Shown here piece after piece: positions 1 to 8,350 of a stretch of DNA of 64,000 nt. The stretch is from Bombella apis. Lineage in GTDB: Bacteria > Pseudomonadota > Alphaproteobacteria > Acetobacterales > Acetobacteraceae. The notes beneath the pieces were generated by a model that searched no databases, was not told the DNA's origin, and saw only the letters and a program-made list of their open reading frames with translations. Position numbers and translations under genes: made by a program. The stretch spans positions 248,001 to 312,000 of the forward strand of contig NZ_JAGJTM010000004.1 in assembly GCF_018221685.1 (NCBI RefSeq), written 5' to 3'. The number at the start of each line of letters is the position of its first letter. Within the stretch, counting starts at the first letter, position 1.

Positions 1-45
1 GGCCAGCATGGTGAGGAGAAAACAGCCTGCAAAATAGGGATTCAT
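1..45 (-). CDS. Start of a small membrane or exported phage protein (partial)
   Basis: An ATG at 45 opens a minus-strand frame that runs out of the window after 15 codons. The visible residues (MNPYFAGCFLLTMLA) are hydrophobic, like a signal peptide or transmembrane start. The gene begins only 8 bp after the stop of the upstream gene (54-530), so it looks like the next cistron of the late operon. At this place, after the fibre genes, phages often carry lysis genes, but nothing visible proves that. Confidence 0.5.
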   Translation of the reverse strand, partial: MNPYFAGCFLLTMLA

Positions 46-53
46 GGGGGCTC

Positions 54-530
54 TCAATCTGTTGGTCTTGCGGGTAACGTGGGGAGGGACGTTGGTGTGT
101 CAGAACCATCCAGGATGGCTCTCAGTGTGCTGACACAGGCCCGCATTTTGGGGCCGAAGGTTTCGCCCATGGCGGTAGTCATGGCTGCCTGTTGCTGAAC
201 CTGCAGCATCATGGCGGCGGCCTGGTCCCGCAGGGTGGTGGAGGGTGTTTTTCCCTGTGTGATGCCCCCCTTGGAGAGAACTGGATTTACAACAGGGCGG
301 GCGTTCCAGTCCTCATCCGTGACATGCAGGCGGATGGCCCGGCTTCCCGCAGGCATGTGCGGTGTGACCTGCTGGAGCAGCTCTTCTTCCGTCAGGCTGT
401 GGGCGGTTATGGTGCCATCGGCCTGTTTCCTGTCCTGCGTGAGGGGAATGATGGTCCAGCCACGGATGGGGACAGGCTCCATGGCGGCTCCTTCATCAAT
501 TATGGCGAAATAGGCCATGTTCTGGGTCAT
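54..530 (-). CDS. Phage protein following the tailspike, possible fibre-assembly protein
   Basis: A 158-residue protein whose ATG overlaps the tailspike stop by 4 bp (ATGA), implying translational coupling. The N-terminal third is a small mixed domain that accommodates a short peptide-like segment around W25. The middle contains a conserved-looking W-N-A-R-P patch, and the C-terminal half is Ala/Gln/Met-rich and probably helical. Position and size resemble tail-fibre assembly chaperones or short tail proteins encoded after a host-recognition protein. I do not recognise the family. M5 (position 518) is an alternative start. Confidence 0.6.
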   Translation of the reverse strand: MTQNMAYFAIIDEGAAMEPVPIRGWTIIPLTQDRKQADGTITAHSLTEEELLQQVTPHMPAGSRAIRLHVTDEDWNARPVVNPVLSKGGITQGKTPSTTLRDQAAAMMLQVQQQAAMTTAMGETFGPKMRACVSTLRAILDGSDTPTSLPTLPARPTD

Positions 531-2536
531 GACGAAAGCTCTCCAATGGCCATGACAGTAATGTCATCGGCCGGATCAATATTGGCACCTCCCAGTCCGA
601 CCCAGAATTTTCCAACCGTGAAGCCGGTGCGGTCCGGTGGGGAGAGGGTTGAGGGGCCACCAACAATCATGTTGGTTCCGTTATGGAATGGCGGAACCAT
701 TATCGACACGGTGTCGCTGGTGAAGGATTGCGGAAAGGTGACCCTGTCTCCATGGGCTGCCTTTATGGTGAAAACCTGCATCATGAGCGGTGCGCCGGAT
801 GGGCTGCGTATGTTCAGCAGGACGTGGCCGTTCGGTGTGGTGATGGCCCCGTTCAGTGAGAGGGAAAAGACCCGGAAGATGTTGCCCTTGTTCAGGACAA
901 TATCGCCGGAAACGGCTCCCGTGGTCTGGTTCCGTGCTGTCTGGAGGAAGAGGCCCGTATCATCGGTCGTGGCACCGATCTGCCTGCTCAGTGTACGGCC
1001 ATCATAGTCATAATGGCCTGATGCCACGATGTTGCTGCTTCGGGGGAGGGTATCCAGCAGTCCGCCCATGCCATCTGGCTGGCTGATGAAAGCTGTATCA
1101 GTCTGCCATGCCAGAGCCAGCAGGGGGCCGGCCATTGGTCCGGCTGCTACATTGCCGCTGATGAGGCCAGCAGCACCGACCGTTCCGCCAAGGCCTGTAC
1201 GGAGCGGGCCGGAGGTACCGGCCGTGTTGGCAAATATGTTGTTGCGGATGATGGCGCCAGTGGGCCTGTTGAGATAGATGGCCGTTCCCGGATTGGCAGT
1301 GGAGCCGATATCCTCAAAATGATTGCCTTCAATTTCGACAAACTGGCAGCTGTCCGAGACATAGGCGGCATAGACCGGGTTGCCCGTTCTGGCGGTTGAT
1401 CCATCACGGGATACAAGGTTGTTGCGGACCTGTACGCCATGAGCCGCCACGATGCCGATGGATCCACCCCCGTTGCGTCCGTGCGTATTGTTGTTGGAGA
1501 GGATGTTTCCCGTAATGAGGATGTTCCGCTGGATCAGCCCGTCTGCACTTTTCTGGTCTGTCGTCGTGATGCCAATGCCCCCGTCGGCATTGTCGTGGAC
1601 ATGATTGTTGGCGATCAGGATGTTCTCGTTGGCGGGCTGGTCGGAACTGTCGGCATAGACGCCGATCCCGTCATGGTTGCCGGAGACCGTATTACCTGTG
1701 GCCCCGCAGCGGCGGCAGCCCATGTAGAAGACGAAACCGCCATCGGTGTGACCGGTTGATAGGCTGTCCGTGAACCAGCAGTTGTCAGCCGACCAGATGA
1801 ACTGGGGGCTGTTGCCGCCATCCAGCAGCGTGACGTTGGTAATGAGGCTGTTGCTGATGAACCCCAGAGAAAGCGGCCAGTTGAAGGTGTTGCGGATCGT
1901 GATTCCGGAAATCAGCAGATTGTCGATCCGTGTTGGAAATGAAGGCATATCAGGCGTATTGTCTGTATGGCTCAGCGTGTTGGCGCATATGCCGCCACTT
2001 ACGGCGGTCTGTCCCCCCTGCTGGCCGGACCGGTTTCCGTCAATGATTCCCTGTCCCGTGATGGAAATCCGCTCCAGAGACTGGCCGGGGGCATAGATGT
2101 CCAGACAGTTCGTGTTGCTGTCTGGCGCCAGGGTGATGATACCATCCAGGACGAGATGCGTATCCGGGCGGGTGATGCGGAGCGTTCCAAGCATGACGGA
2201 CAGCCCGGCAGGGTGCACCAGCCGGAAGGTGCCTGCACAGTCATTGATGGCGGCCTGATAGGCGGCACTGTTGGCGGCTGTGTGCTGGCCGTCCGGGTCG
2301 TGGGTGACACCGTAGCTGGTCACCAGTTTTTCCGGGAAGCGGGCCAGAACATCCCGGACTTTTTCTCCTGCAAGGGTACTGTCACCATCAATGGTCAGCC
2401 CCGCTGCCTGGCCGTTGATGGCGTCAATCTTGCCGCCAATTTCCCTGGCAACGGTTGTGGAGGGGACGATGTCTGTCGGGTTTCCCGTTGCCGTGTAGGA
2501 GCGCCAGGCAGGAACCCTGTTTGCTGGTTGTGTCAT
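527..2536 (-). CDS. Tailspike/fibre protein with right-handed beta-helix
   Basis: A 669-residue protein. The first 100 residues look like a particle-binding region. From about residue 90 there is a pectate-lyase-like region with many repeated N-N, G-N and I-x-I-x-N steps (residues 130-440) typical of right-handed parallel beta-helices. The region after 480 is beta-rich and may be a trimerisation or carbohydrate-binding cap. Such proteins bind, and often depolymerise, surface polysaccharide. Catalytic residues cannot be assigned by eye. It lies after the glycine-rich fibre gene and is coupled to the downstream gene by a 4-bp overlap, so it probably sets host range. Confidence 0.8.
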   Translation of the reverse strand: MTQPANRVPAWRSYTATGNPTDIVPSTTVAREIGGKIDAINGQAAGLTIDGDSTLAGEKVRDVLARFPEKLVTSYGVTHDPDGQHTAANSAAYQAAINDCAGTFRLVHPAGLSVMLGTLRITRPDTHLVLDGIITLAPDSNTNCLDIYAPGQSLERISITGQGIIDGNRSGQQGGQTAVSGGICANTLSHTDNTPDMPSFPTRIDNLLISGITIRNTFNWPLSLGFISNSLITNVTLLDGGNSPQFIWSADNCWFTDSLSTGHTDGGFVFYMGCRRCGATGNTVSGNHDGIGVYADSSDQPANENILIANNHVHDNADGGIGITTTDQKSADGLIQRNILITGNILSNNNTHGRNGGGSIGIVAAHGVQVRNNLVSRDGSTARTGNPVYAAYVSDSCQFVEIEGNHFEDIGSTANPGTAIYLNRPTGAIIRNNIFANTAGTSGPLRTGLGGTVGAAGLISGNVAAGPMAGPLLALAWQTDTAFISQPDGMGGLLDTLPRSSNIVASGHYDYDGRTLSRQIGATTDDTGLFLQTARNQTTGAVSGDIVLNKGNIFRVFSLSLNGAITTPNGHVLLNIRSPSGAPLMMQVFTIKAAHGDRVTFPQSFTSDTVSIMVPPFHNGTNMIVGGPSTLSPPDRTGFTVGKFWVGLGGANIDPADDITVMAIGELSS

Positions 2537-2596
2537 GGTTTCCTCATGCTGGTTTCATTGCGCCGCCTGCGGGCGGTCCCAAAGGCTGGATGACGC

Positions 2597-3700
2597 TCAG
2601 ACCAGCCAGCGATAGCGGATCAGGCCGTTGCCTCCTGTGCCGCCAGAAAAGAGTGTGTTTTTGGAGAAGGCATCATAGGCTCCACCTCCTCCCGCACCGA
2701 AGGAGGAGGCATCCAGTCCTCCCTGTGCACCGGCCCGTCCACCGCCCCCGAAAGCAGAGTCGCCTCCGTTGCCAACAAGAATGAACGGGCCGTTCTGCCC
2801 GTCTGACCCTGGGGCACCGGACTGCATGAGGATGTTTCCTCCATGTGCGGAACCGCCAGGGGCCCCAGCACTGGAGGCCTTTGCCTGCCATGAGGCTCCT
2901 CTGCCGCCACCTGCCGTCATGACGGCAGTTCCGTTGATGAACAGTACGGTATCGCCGCCAGGCTGTTCTGTGGCGCCCCCCCGACCGACCCTGACGGACA
3001 GGGTATCGGCAGGAGAGATGGAGAAGATACCCTCTGCATAGGCGCCAGCTCCACCGCCACCGCCTGAAGAATTGGTGTTGGAGAATTCGCCCCATGCCTG
3101 GCAGTTGGCACCTCCCCCTCCTGCCCCCAGTGCCACGACATGAAGGCGTGTGGCCCATGCTGGGGGAGCGGGCATTGATCCGTCCTGATAGAGCGAGGCG
3201 AACAGGAGATTGGCTGAGGCTCCATCAAGACGGCTGAGCCTGCTGTCCAGACGGTCGGAGAGGGCCCCCAGTGTGTGCTGGAGTGCCTCATCATTGCCGA
3301 TGCGCCGCCAGTATGTTCCGTCAGGGTCGGTCGCGGGGTTGGTCATGTTGCCATCCTGCTGGCTGATGAGCAGAATGGTCGGATCCGTGGTGGATCGCAG
3401 AACAGCTCCCAGCGGGTAGCCTCCGACATCATGGGCGAATGATGCATCGAATGTCATCGTGGTGCCTGCACACCATGCCCGTGCGATGGATGAGAGGGCA
3501 AACAGGATGCCGTTCATGTCCCGGCCATCTGGTGGTGTGCCCCCAGCCCCCGTAGGCTGAAAGGTCAGCGCAGGGAAACCCAGCATGAAAGAGGCCGCCC
3601 CTGCATCACTGCTCTGGAGAGGGATGTCACGCCGATAGGCCAGACCTGCATTCTGGGCAAAAGGAACGGTAATTTTCTCTGGAAGGTCGGAAGTCTTCAT
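2597..3700 (-). CDS. Tail fibre protein with glycine-rich C-terminal adhesin
   Basis: A 367-residue protein. The N-terminal part (1-150) resembles the baseplate-attachment region of phage collar/fibre proteins, with a typical stretch ending near D-G-T-Y-W-R-R. From residue 185 the sequence is strongly glycine-rich (G-A-G-G-G-G, S-G-G-G-G-G-A-G, F-G-G-G-G-R), ending in L-I-R-Y-R-W. Glycine-rich polyproline-II sandwiches of this kind form receptor-binding tips in T4 gp38-like adhesins. The start overlaps the DUF2612 gene stop by 4 bp. Together with the tailspike it forms the host-recognition module. Confidence 0.8.
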   Translation of the reverse strand: MKTSDLPEKITVPFAQNAGLAYRRDIPLQSSDAGAASFMLGFPALTFQPTGAGGTPPDGRDMNGILFALSSIARAWCAGTTMTFDASFAHDVGGYPLGAVLRSTTDPTILLISQQDGNMTNPATDPDGTYWRRIGNDEALQHTLGALSDRLDSRLSRLDGASANLLFASLYQDGSMPAPPAWATRLHVVALGAGGGGANCQAWGEFSNTNSSGGGGGAGAYAEGIFSISPADTLSVRVGRGGATEQPGGDTVLFINGTAVMTAGGGRGASWQAKASSAGAPGGSAHGGNILMQSGAPGSDGQNGPFILVGNGGDSAFGGGGRAGAQGGLDASSFGAGGGGAYDAFSKNTLFSGGTGGNGLIRYRWLV

Positions 3701-4293
3701 AGAATGTCATTCCCGAAATCATTTTTGGCAGGGGGGATGAAGGTGTAGCGGTACTGCACGCCAGAGGGGCGGGGCAGCACACCGGATGCGATGATGGAAA
3801 CGTCAATGGCTGTGGGGCGGAAGGAGAAAACGAGCATCATGGTGTGGTCGCTCGTATCGGCCAAGTAGCAGTTGCCACGGTTGCCGAAGAGGATCATGAG
3901 GATGCGGTTGATGTCAGCGATGGACCCGGCAGAAATGTTTGCTGCTGCCTTGGCCAGGATCAGCTGGCGGTAGTTTTCGTCTGTCAGGCGGTAATTGGCT
4001 GTTGCTCCACGCCCGGAATACCAGATGCCTTCACCAAAGGTTCTGGAGGTCGGATAGCCTTGTGCAAATCCCCAATAGCCTGTCGTGTCAATGCGTAGAA
4101 CCCGCCCGACCCCGACAATCCTCCCCCACACGTCCAGCCCCCAGCCTTTGGCCGTGGCCGGGTTCCAGACATCATGCAGGAAGGTCTCGATAGACCGTTG
4201 CGGGTCCACCGCCGCATTGAAGCGCTCGAGGATGCCGGTGAGGGCAGGGCTGTTGGCATACTGGGCGAGGATGGTCTCCCGTATGTCGATCAT
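3697..4293 (-). CDS. DUF2612 baseplate protein (gpI-like)
   Basis: A 198-residue protein beginning with an I-L-x-Q-Y-A-N-S-P-x-L helix. It carries the D-x-W-N-x-x-T-A-x-G-x-G-L-D-x-W-G-R-I-V-G-V-G-R block (about residues 40-65) characteristic of DUF2612. This family sits beside gpJ and connects baseplate wedge to fibre, in the position of P2 gpI. Start and stop each overlap a neighbour by 4 bp, so gpJ, this protein and the fibre are translationally coupled. Confidence 0.85.
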   Translation of the reverse strand: MIDIRETILAQYANSPALTGILERFNAAVDPQRSIETFLHDVWNPATAKGWGLDVWGRIVGVGRVLRIDTTGYWGFAQGYPTSRTFGEGIWYSGRGATANYRLTDENYRQLILAKAAANISAGSIADINRILMILFGNRGNCYLADTSDHTMMLVFSFRPTAIDVSIIASGVLPRPSGVQYRYTFIPPAKNDFGNDIL

Positions 4294-5516
4294 GTCACCA
4301 CCTGCACGCTGATCGTGTCCGCCGTCACCGTGGGAAGCTGGTTGATCGGCAGTGTGAGCCTGTTCTGGCCCGCATTGCCATCAGTGCCGATGGACAGGGT
4401 GAGCACCTCTGCCCAGTCCCCCAGCCCGTCCACCACGGCAGAAAGGCGGGAGGCATAGACGGTTCTGCCCAGCCGGATGCGGTTGGCCCCCGTCGTCAGG
4501 TAGGAGACGATGGCCTGCTGGATGAGCTGTGCCGCATTGGATGGCACGGCATCCGAGGCCGCAATCTCCATGACCACATGGAGAGCAACCGGCGTTGGCC
4601 TGTCATAGCGGAATGAGTAGGACGGCTGGTTGCCCGCATAAACAGGGTTTGTGTCCTGCACCGTGACGATCTGGGTACCAACGGTGGGGATGCCCGGGGG
4701 CTTCTTGTGCAGGATGGCCTGGCCGATGTCCTGCGGGTTGCCTCCTTCGACAAGGATGTACTGCGCCCCCGCCGGGATGGTCACGCCCTGCTGCACTGTC
4801 GGAGCCTGTGCCGGATTGTCCGTCACATAAGCATCCGTCACGCCGGGCAGCTCCAGCAGTGCCCCCATGAGGGAAGCATTCTGCCCGATGCTGTTGGCCG
4901 CCACGCTGGCCTGCCGCCGGGCCTCGAAGTCGGTGCGGCTTTCGGCATCAGCGCCCGTGGCGCCGGGGGCAGGATTGGTGAGGGACGCCAGCCCCAGCCC
5001 CGCCTGATAGAGCGTCAGGCTGCTGGCGGGGCAGGTGATGGCCCCGGCGGTCTGGCAGGAGAGGTCGATGCTGGCCGTGGCGGACTGGGGAAGCGTGATG
5101 ACCTGCGGAGCCACATAGAGGCTGCCATCCGTTCCCTGCGCCACGACCGTACCGGCAGCGATGGTCTGGCCGGGGGCGTTCACGCTGGCCTGCACCGTGA
5201 CGGTCGTTGCCGTGGCGGGGCGGCGTTCGATGAAGTAGATGCGCCCGATGGCCTCCTGCATCCGCCCGGAAGAAGAGGCCGGGTCCACGCCATTGAAGAT
5301 GGCGATCATCGCCCCCAGAAAGTCGCCAAGGATGGCGGTCTCGGAAAGGGCGATCTGCCCCTGCGGGGTGGAAAGGGCCGTGTTGGCCCCACCGCCCAGG
5401 GCGGCGTTCATGTCGGCCAGAACCCCGGCAAGGATGTCCTGCTCGGAAGGGGCGGTGAAGCCCGCATCGGTGAGGATGGGGGCCGGGACGTTGGTCGTGG
5501 CGTCAGAACTGGGCAT
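4290..5516 (-). CDS. Baseplate J-like protein
   Basis: A gpJ/gp47-type wedge protein of 408 residues. Early in the protein is a D-I-L-A-G-V-L-A-D-M-N segment followed by an S-x-P-x-G-Q helix, then beta-domains with A-x-G-T-V-x-x-x-G-x-D-G. The R-T-D-x-E-A-R-R-Q-A-S-x-A block (near residue 200) and the G-V-T-D-A-Y-V block are family hallmarks. I chose the ATG at 5516 because GGAG lies 8 nt upstream; the ATG at 5531 lacks a good ribosome site. It overlaps gp25 by 14 bp. It assembles the baseplate wedge with gp25 and the DUF2612 protein. Confidence 0.9.
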   Translation of the reverse strand: MPSSDATTNVPAPILTDAGFTAPSEQDILAGVLADMNAALGGGANTALSTPQGQIALSETAILGDFLGAMIAIFNGVDPASSSGRMQEAIGRIYFIERRPATATTVTVQASVNAPGQTIAAGTVVAQGTDGSLYVAPQVITLPQSATASIDLSCQTAGAITCPASSLTLYQAGLGLASLTNPAPGATGADAESRTDFEARRQASVAANSIGQNASLMGALLELPGVTDAYVTDNPAQAPTVQQGVTIPAGAQYILVEGGNPQDIGQAILHKKPPGIPTVGTQIVTVQDTNPVYAGNQPSYSFRYDRPTPVALHVVMEIAASDAVPSNAAQLIQQAIVSYLTTGANRIRLGRTVYASRLSAVVDGLGDWAEVLTLSIGTDGNAGQNRLTLPINQLPTVTADTISVQVVT

Positions 5517-5853
5517 GGTCCGTGCTCCCATCGCTGAAGGTTACGAGAATGACGCCGGTGAGCTGGCGTTCCCTGGTGGGATTGGCGAGGTGGCAGGTGG
5601 CCGCCGCCACGCCGGGAACAGACGTGGCGGCATCCTCGATCTCCGAGGCATAGAAGGAGAGGTCCACGTCCGAGCGGAGGATGTCCGTGTCGTAGGGGAT
5701 GCCCTGCCCGGTGTCGTAGAGCACCTCGCCCAGCCATGTGCGGGCGGCTGAGCATACGTCCTGAAGGATGGCCGCCTTGTCCGTCAGCACGACCAGATTG
5801 CCCGTGCTGTCCAGTGTCAGGTCCCAGTCAGGGGTGAGGGAGAGGGTTTTCAT
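5503..5853 (-). CDS. Baseplate wedge protein gp25/gpW-like
   Basis: A 116-residue protein with the gp25/W lysozyme-like fold pattern. It has an N-terminal L-T-P-D-W-D-L-x-L-D-x-x-G-N-L strand pair, a central W-L-G-E-V-L-Y-D-T-x-x-G-I-P-Y segment, and a C-terminal T-G-V-I-L-V-T-F-S-D-G strand. GGAG 6 nt before the ATG at 5853 fixes the start; a TTG 15 bp upstream is less likely. The next upstream structural gene is the spike at 10574, so a 4.7-kb cargo block separates two genes normally close together. A terminator lies 17 bp before the start codon. Confidence 0.85.
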   Translation of the reverse strand: MKTLSLTPDWDLTLDSTGNLVVLTDKAAILQDVCSAARTWLGEVLYDTGQGIPYDTDILRSDVDLSFYASEIEDAATSVPGVAAATCHLANPTRERQLTGVILVTFSDGSTDHAQF

Positions 5854-5869
5854 GAGAACTCCGGGCAAT

Positions 5870-5897
5870 AAAAAACCCTCCCGGTGGGGGGAGGGTT
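5870..5897 (-). terminator. Rho-independent terminator after the ATPase-nuclease gene
   Basis: On the minus strand a 9-bp stem (AACCCTCCC pairing with GGGAGGGTT, 6-nt loop) runs straight into six T residues (complement of A 5870-5875). It lies 35 bp after the stop of the gene at 5932-8010 and just before the gp25 ribosome site. It would therefore also block late transcripts coming from the right unless they are antiterminated. Confidence 0.8.
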
Positions 5898-5931
5898 GGA
5901 TGATCTCCAGTGAAGACTGGGCCTGTTGGTA

Positions 5932-8010
5932 TCAAAAGTTGTTGATCCCCAGTTTTTCAAAGAATGGCTTGTTGCGCATTTTCGCATCATCAAGTAGACG
6001 GTCCCATTCGATGAGTTCAATGGAGCCTTTGTAACTGTCACCAGGGGCCAGCCAGCGTCCTTTCTTGGGGTTGGGGAACCAACCATCTGTCCATTCCTCA
6101 AGCTTTCCTAAACGGTCGGCGATGATGAAGCAGTCAAAGATGCAATTTTCACTTATTTCTACAGGCCGACCATTTGGGCCTTTGACTTTCTGGCCAGCTA
6201 GGGAGCGTCGGTAGTTTATGATCTGCTGTACAGGACTGTCCTCAGATGTATAGATTTCCCGGCCCGGCCTTTTGAACTCCACAATCATGATGCGGTTCGG
6301 AGTTTTCGGATCATCCATGAATCCCATGACCTGATCGAAGACAATCAGATCGGGCCGTTTTTTGCTGTTGCTACCCTGCACGATGTCTTTCTGAGGGACA
6401 TCCGAAGACAGGAACTGTGTGAAGGTCAGCCGCTCATCAATCACCCAGAGATCATGAGAGAAAAAGGCAGGTTTTGGTCCTATGGATGTTTCTCGCATCG
6501 GGCAAAGAAGGGAGTGGAGAATTTCTTCCTTGGCGTAGTCGGCATCACGGCCTGTCTGGTGTCTGGTCACATAGGTCAGACTCTCTTCCATCAGGTTGAG
6601 GAGGGCCTTTCTGCGTGTGACATATTCGCACAGGCTGTTCCTGTCTGCTTTGCTTTCCTGCGCGCGTATGGCCGAAATTCTTTCCGACAGATCGGAAACA
6701 GGGCCATCGCACCGCATATCTGCGATGACCTTTTTTAGTTCTTTTGAGCGGTTCTTGTCACGAATGAAGCGCCTGCGGGAAAACTCTCCATAAACATGAT
6801 TGGGGTCATCGTAGCCGTATCCCTGTTCTGCAAGAATTTTCAGCATTTGGTCGATGCTGCCTTCCAGCACGGAAGGGTACATGTTCACGACATCTTTGAT
6901 AGCGTCCCTCTGTTTCTTTCTCAGGTCAGCCAAGGGGACTTGTAGAAACGTGGTAAGAGGCTCGTGGAACATCTCTACAATATCTTTACCCTGCAGTTTA
7001 GCTGCGTCTCCAGTAAAGTCTGTCCGCTCCTGATTTACATTCCTGTCAAGAATAGGAGAGGTGAGGATGGCCCGGAACTTCACTCTTTTTCCGTCAGTTC
7101 TATGGTAGGCATTTTTAATGCCCATGACGGTGTCGATATCTTCCTGCTTTACGATGCGGTCATTGCCCGCAAGGTAGATGAGGTTATTGCGCTTCCCTGA
7201 TGATGGAACATTTTCTGCCAAGCATTCCATCATCAGCAGGGTGTAGGGTTGTCCATTCACCTCTGTAGTAACTTTTTCTTTCCTGACGATGCTGTTCTGT
7301 ACCTTTTCGGAAAGGTCGGTGTTCTGGCCGTCAATTTCCAGTATGAGGCGGCCCATTTCTTTATTGAGAAGATAGGGGAAGAATTGGCTGCAGATGATAT
7401 CCTCCACAGCTTTTCGATTAAGTTGCTTTTGGGCTGGTTTACTTGCCTTTGTTAGCGGAATTTTCTCGGCATATTCAGGTAATATGCCGCTGAATGAGAT
7501 TTTCGTTTCTGTTTCGTCAAAGAGACGGTCAAGGGGCTCTTCTATAAAGTCCGTAATCGGTTCACTTTCTCCCAGCCCGAACTTGAACGAACGCTTCGAA
7601 AAGGTGATGCTTTTTCCTTCGGCGGTGTTGTCTACTTCGTATGTGCTTTCAATGGCTGTTTTTTTAAAGGCAGCCAGCCACAGTAAGCGACCAACACCTT
7701 TCCGGCCTTTCCCGACGCCATGTAGGGTATCGACCATGCAGAATGCGTCAAAATTTTCCTCTGTCATGCCAGTACCGTTGTCGGTTACTGAGCAGGAAAA
7801 TCTTTTGTCGGCCCCTGACATTTTTACTGTGATACGCCCCTTTTTCTCTGTTTTTTCCTTAAATAGCTCTTCTATGGAAATGAAGGAGTTACTTATGGCC
7901 TCGAGCACGGGCAAGAGGGCGGTGTGGCCGTTATGGGGCGCAGGTAAACGCCGGACACGGGCAGCAAGGTTGAAGCTCATTGCCTTGTTCTGTTGTGTCT
8001 GTGCCTTCAT
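5932..8010 (-). CDS. GHKL ATPase with C-terminal PD-(D/E)XK nuclease domain, candidate phage-defence cargo
   Basis: A 692-residue protein. The N-terminal GHKL (HSP90/MutL/MORC-like) ATPase shows the N-box E37-A-I-S-N41, D77-N-G-T-G-M82 and a glycine-rich lid (G98 to R108). The middle (about 200-540) is a long, mostly helical region with many charged residues. Near the C-terminus R-P-D554-L, then V-E578-F-K580-R-P and Q595 match the D...E-x-K core of PD-(D/E)XK nucleases. ATP-driven clamping plus DNA cleavage is the expected activity; such fusions are common in defence islands. The gene is AT-richer than its neighbours, has a GGGGA ribosome site and its own terminator, and interrupts the baseplate genes, all pointing to recently acquired cargo. 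No closer family can be named by eye. Confidence 0.75.
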   Translation of the reverse strand: MKAQTQQNKAMSFNLAARVRRLPAPHNGHTALLPVLEAISNSFISIEELFKEKTEKKGRITVKMSGADKRFSCSVTDNGTGMTEENFDAFCMVDTLHGVGKGRKGVGRLLWLAAFKKTAIESTYEVDNTAEGKSITFSKRSFKFGLGESEPITDFIEEPLDRLFDETETKISFSGILPEYAEKIPLTKASKPAQKQLNRKAVEDIICSQFFPYLLNKEMGRLILEIDGQNTDLSEKVQNSIVRKEKVTTEVNGQPYTLLMMECLAENVPSSGKRNNLIYLAGNDRIVKQEDIDTVMGIKNAYHRTDGKRVKFRAILTSPILDRNVNQERTDFTGDAAKLQGKDIVEMFHEPLTTFLQVPLADLRKKQRDAIKDVVNMYPSVLEGSIDQMLKILAEQGYGYDDPNHVYGEFSRRRFIRDKNRSKELKKVIADMRCDGPVSDLSERISAIRAQESKADRNSLCEYVTRRKALLNLMEESLTYVTRHQTGRDADYAKEEILHSLLCPMRETSIGPKPAFFSHDLWVIDERLTFTQFLSSDVPQKDIVQGSNSKKRPDLIVFDQVMGFMDDPKTPNRIMIVEFKRPGREIYTSEDSPVQQIINYRRSLAGQKVKGPNGRPVEISENCIFDCFIIADRLGKLEEWTDGWFPNPKKGRWLAPGDSYKGSIELIEWDRLLDDAKMRNKPFFEKLGINNF

Positions 8011-8111
8011 ACCATGTCCCCGCTTAAGTAGTGCGAAAGTTATGACATGAAGGTCGTTGTTTGTGAATGGGAGGGAAGGGGGGGGTGCATTTCTGCACAG
8101 GCCCCCAGTGT

Positions 8112-8140
8112 CGGGCCATCCCCGCTAGGGCGGGGAACAC
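8112..8140 (-). CRISPR. Solitary type I-E-like CRISPR repeat (no array)
   Basis: Read on the minus strand, these 29 nt begin GTGTTCCCCGC, continue CCTA, and end GCGGGGATGGCCCG. Length, the CCCCGC/GCGGGG stem and the GTGTT start match type I-E repeats; against the E. coli repeat as I recall it, 24 of 29 positions agree. No second copy occurs within several hundred bases on either side. Immediately 3' lies a hairpin with stem GTGCA/TGCAC and a GAAA tetraloop, extended by outer G5/C5 pairing. The element is in the sense of, and about 100 bp upstream of, the ATPase-nuclease gene. The 340-bp gap 8011-8350 holds nothing else I recognise beyond promoters that must drive the divergent genes. Confidence 0.65.
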
Positions 8141-8350
8141 CCAATGCTCATGCCTGCATGGGAGACAATCGCCGCAAGAGTGTTTTTGTTTGATTTGGCG
8201 TCACCCATGATTGAAGTACTTTTTCAGTCAGAGGTTGGGGAGGTTGTGCGGGTTGTAGACACATGGGGGTCACCTGTGCCGAAACGATCCTCCTTCTGAT
8301 CCAGCAGGTATTGGAGGCAGAAAAAGAGGAGTAGTTACGTGGAGGAGATC

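Noticed and set aside
4707-5537. Long plus-strand frame opposite gpJ.
   Set aside because: It is antisense to a clear baseplate gene, has Gly/Arg/His-rich content typical of a GC-rich shadow frame, and lacks a ribosome site.
8011-8350. A true CRISPR array.
   Set aside because: Only one repeat copy is present; no second copy, spacer series or cas gene was found in the window.
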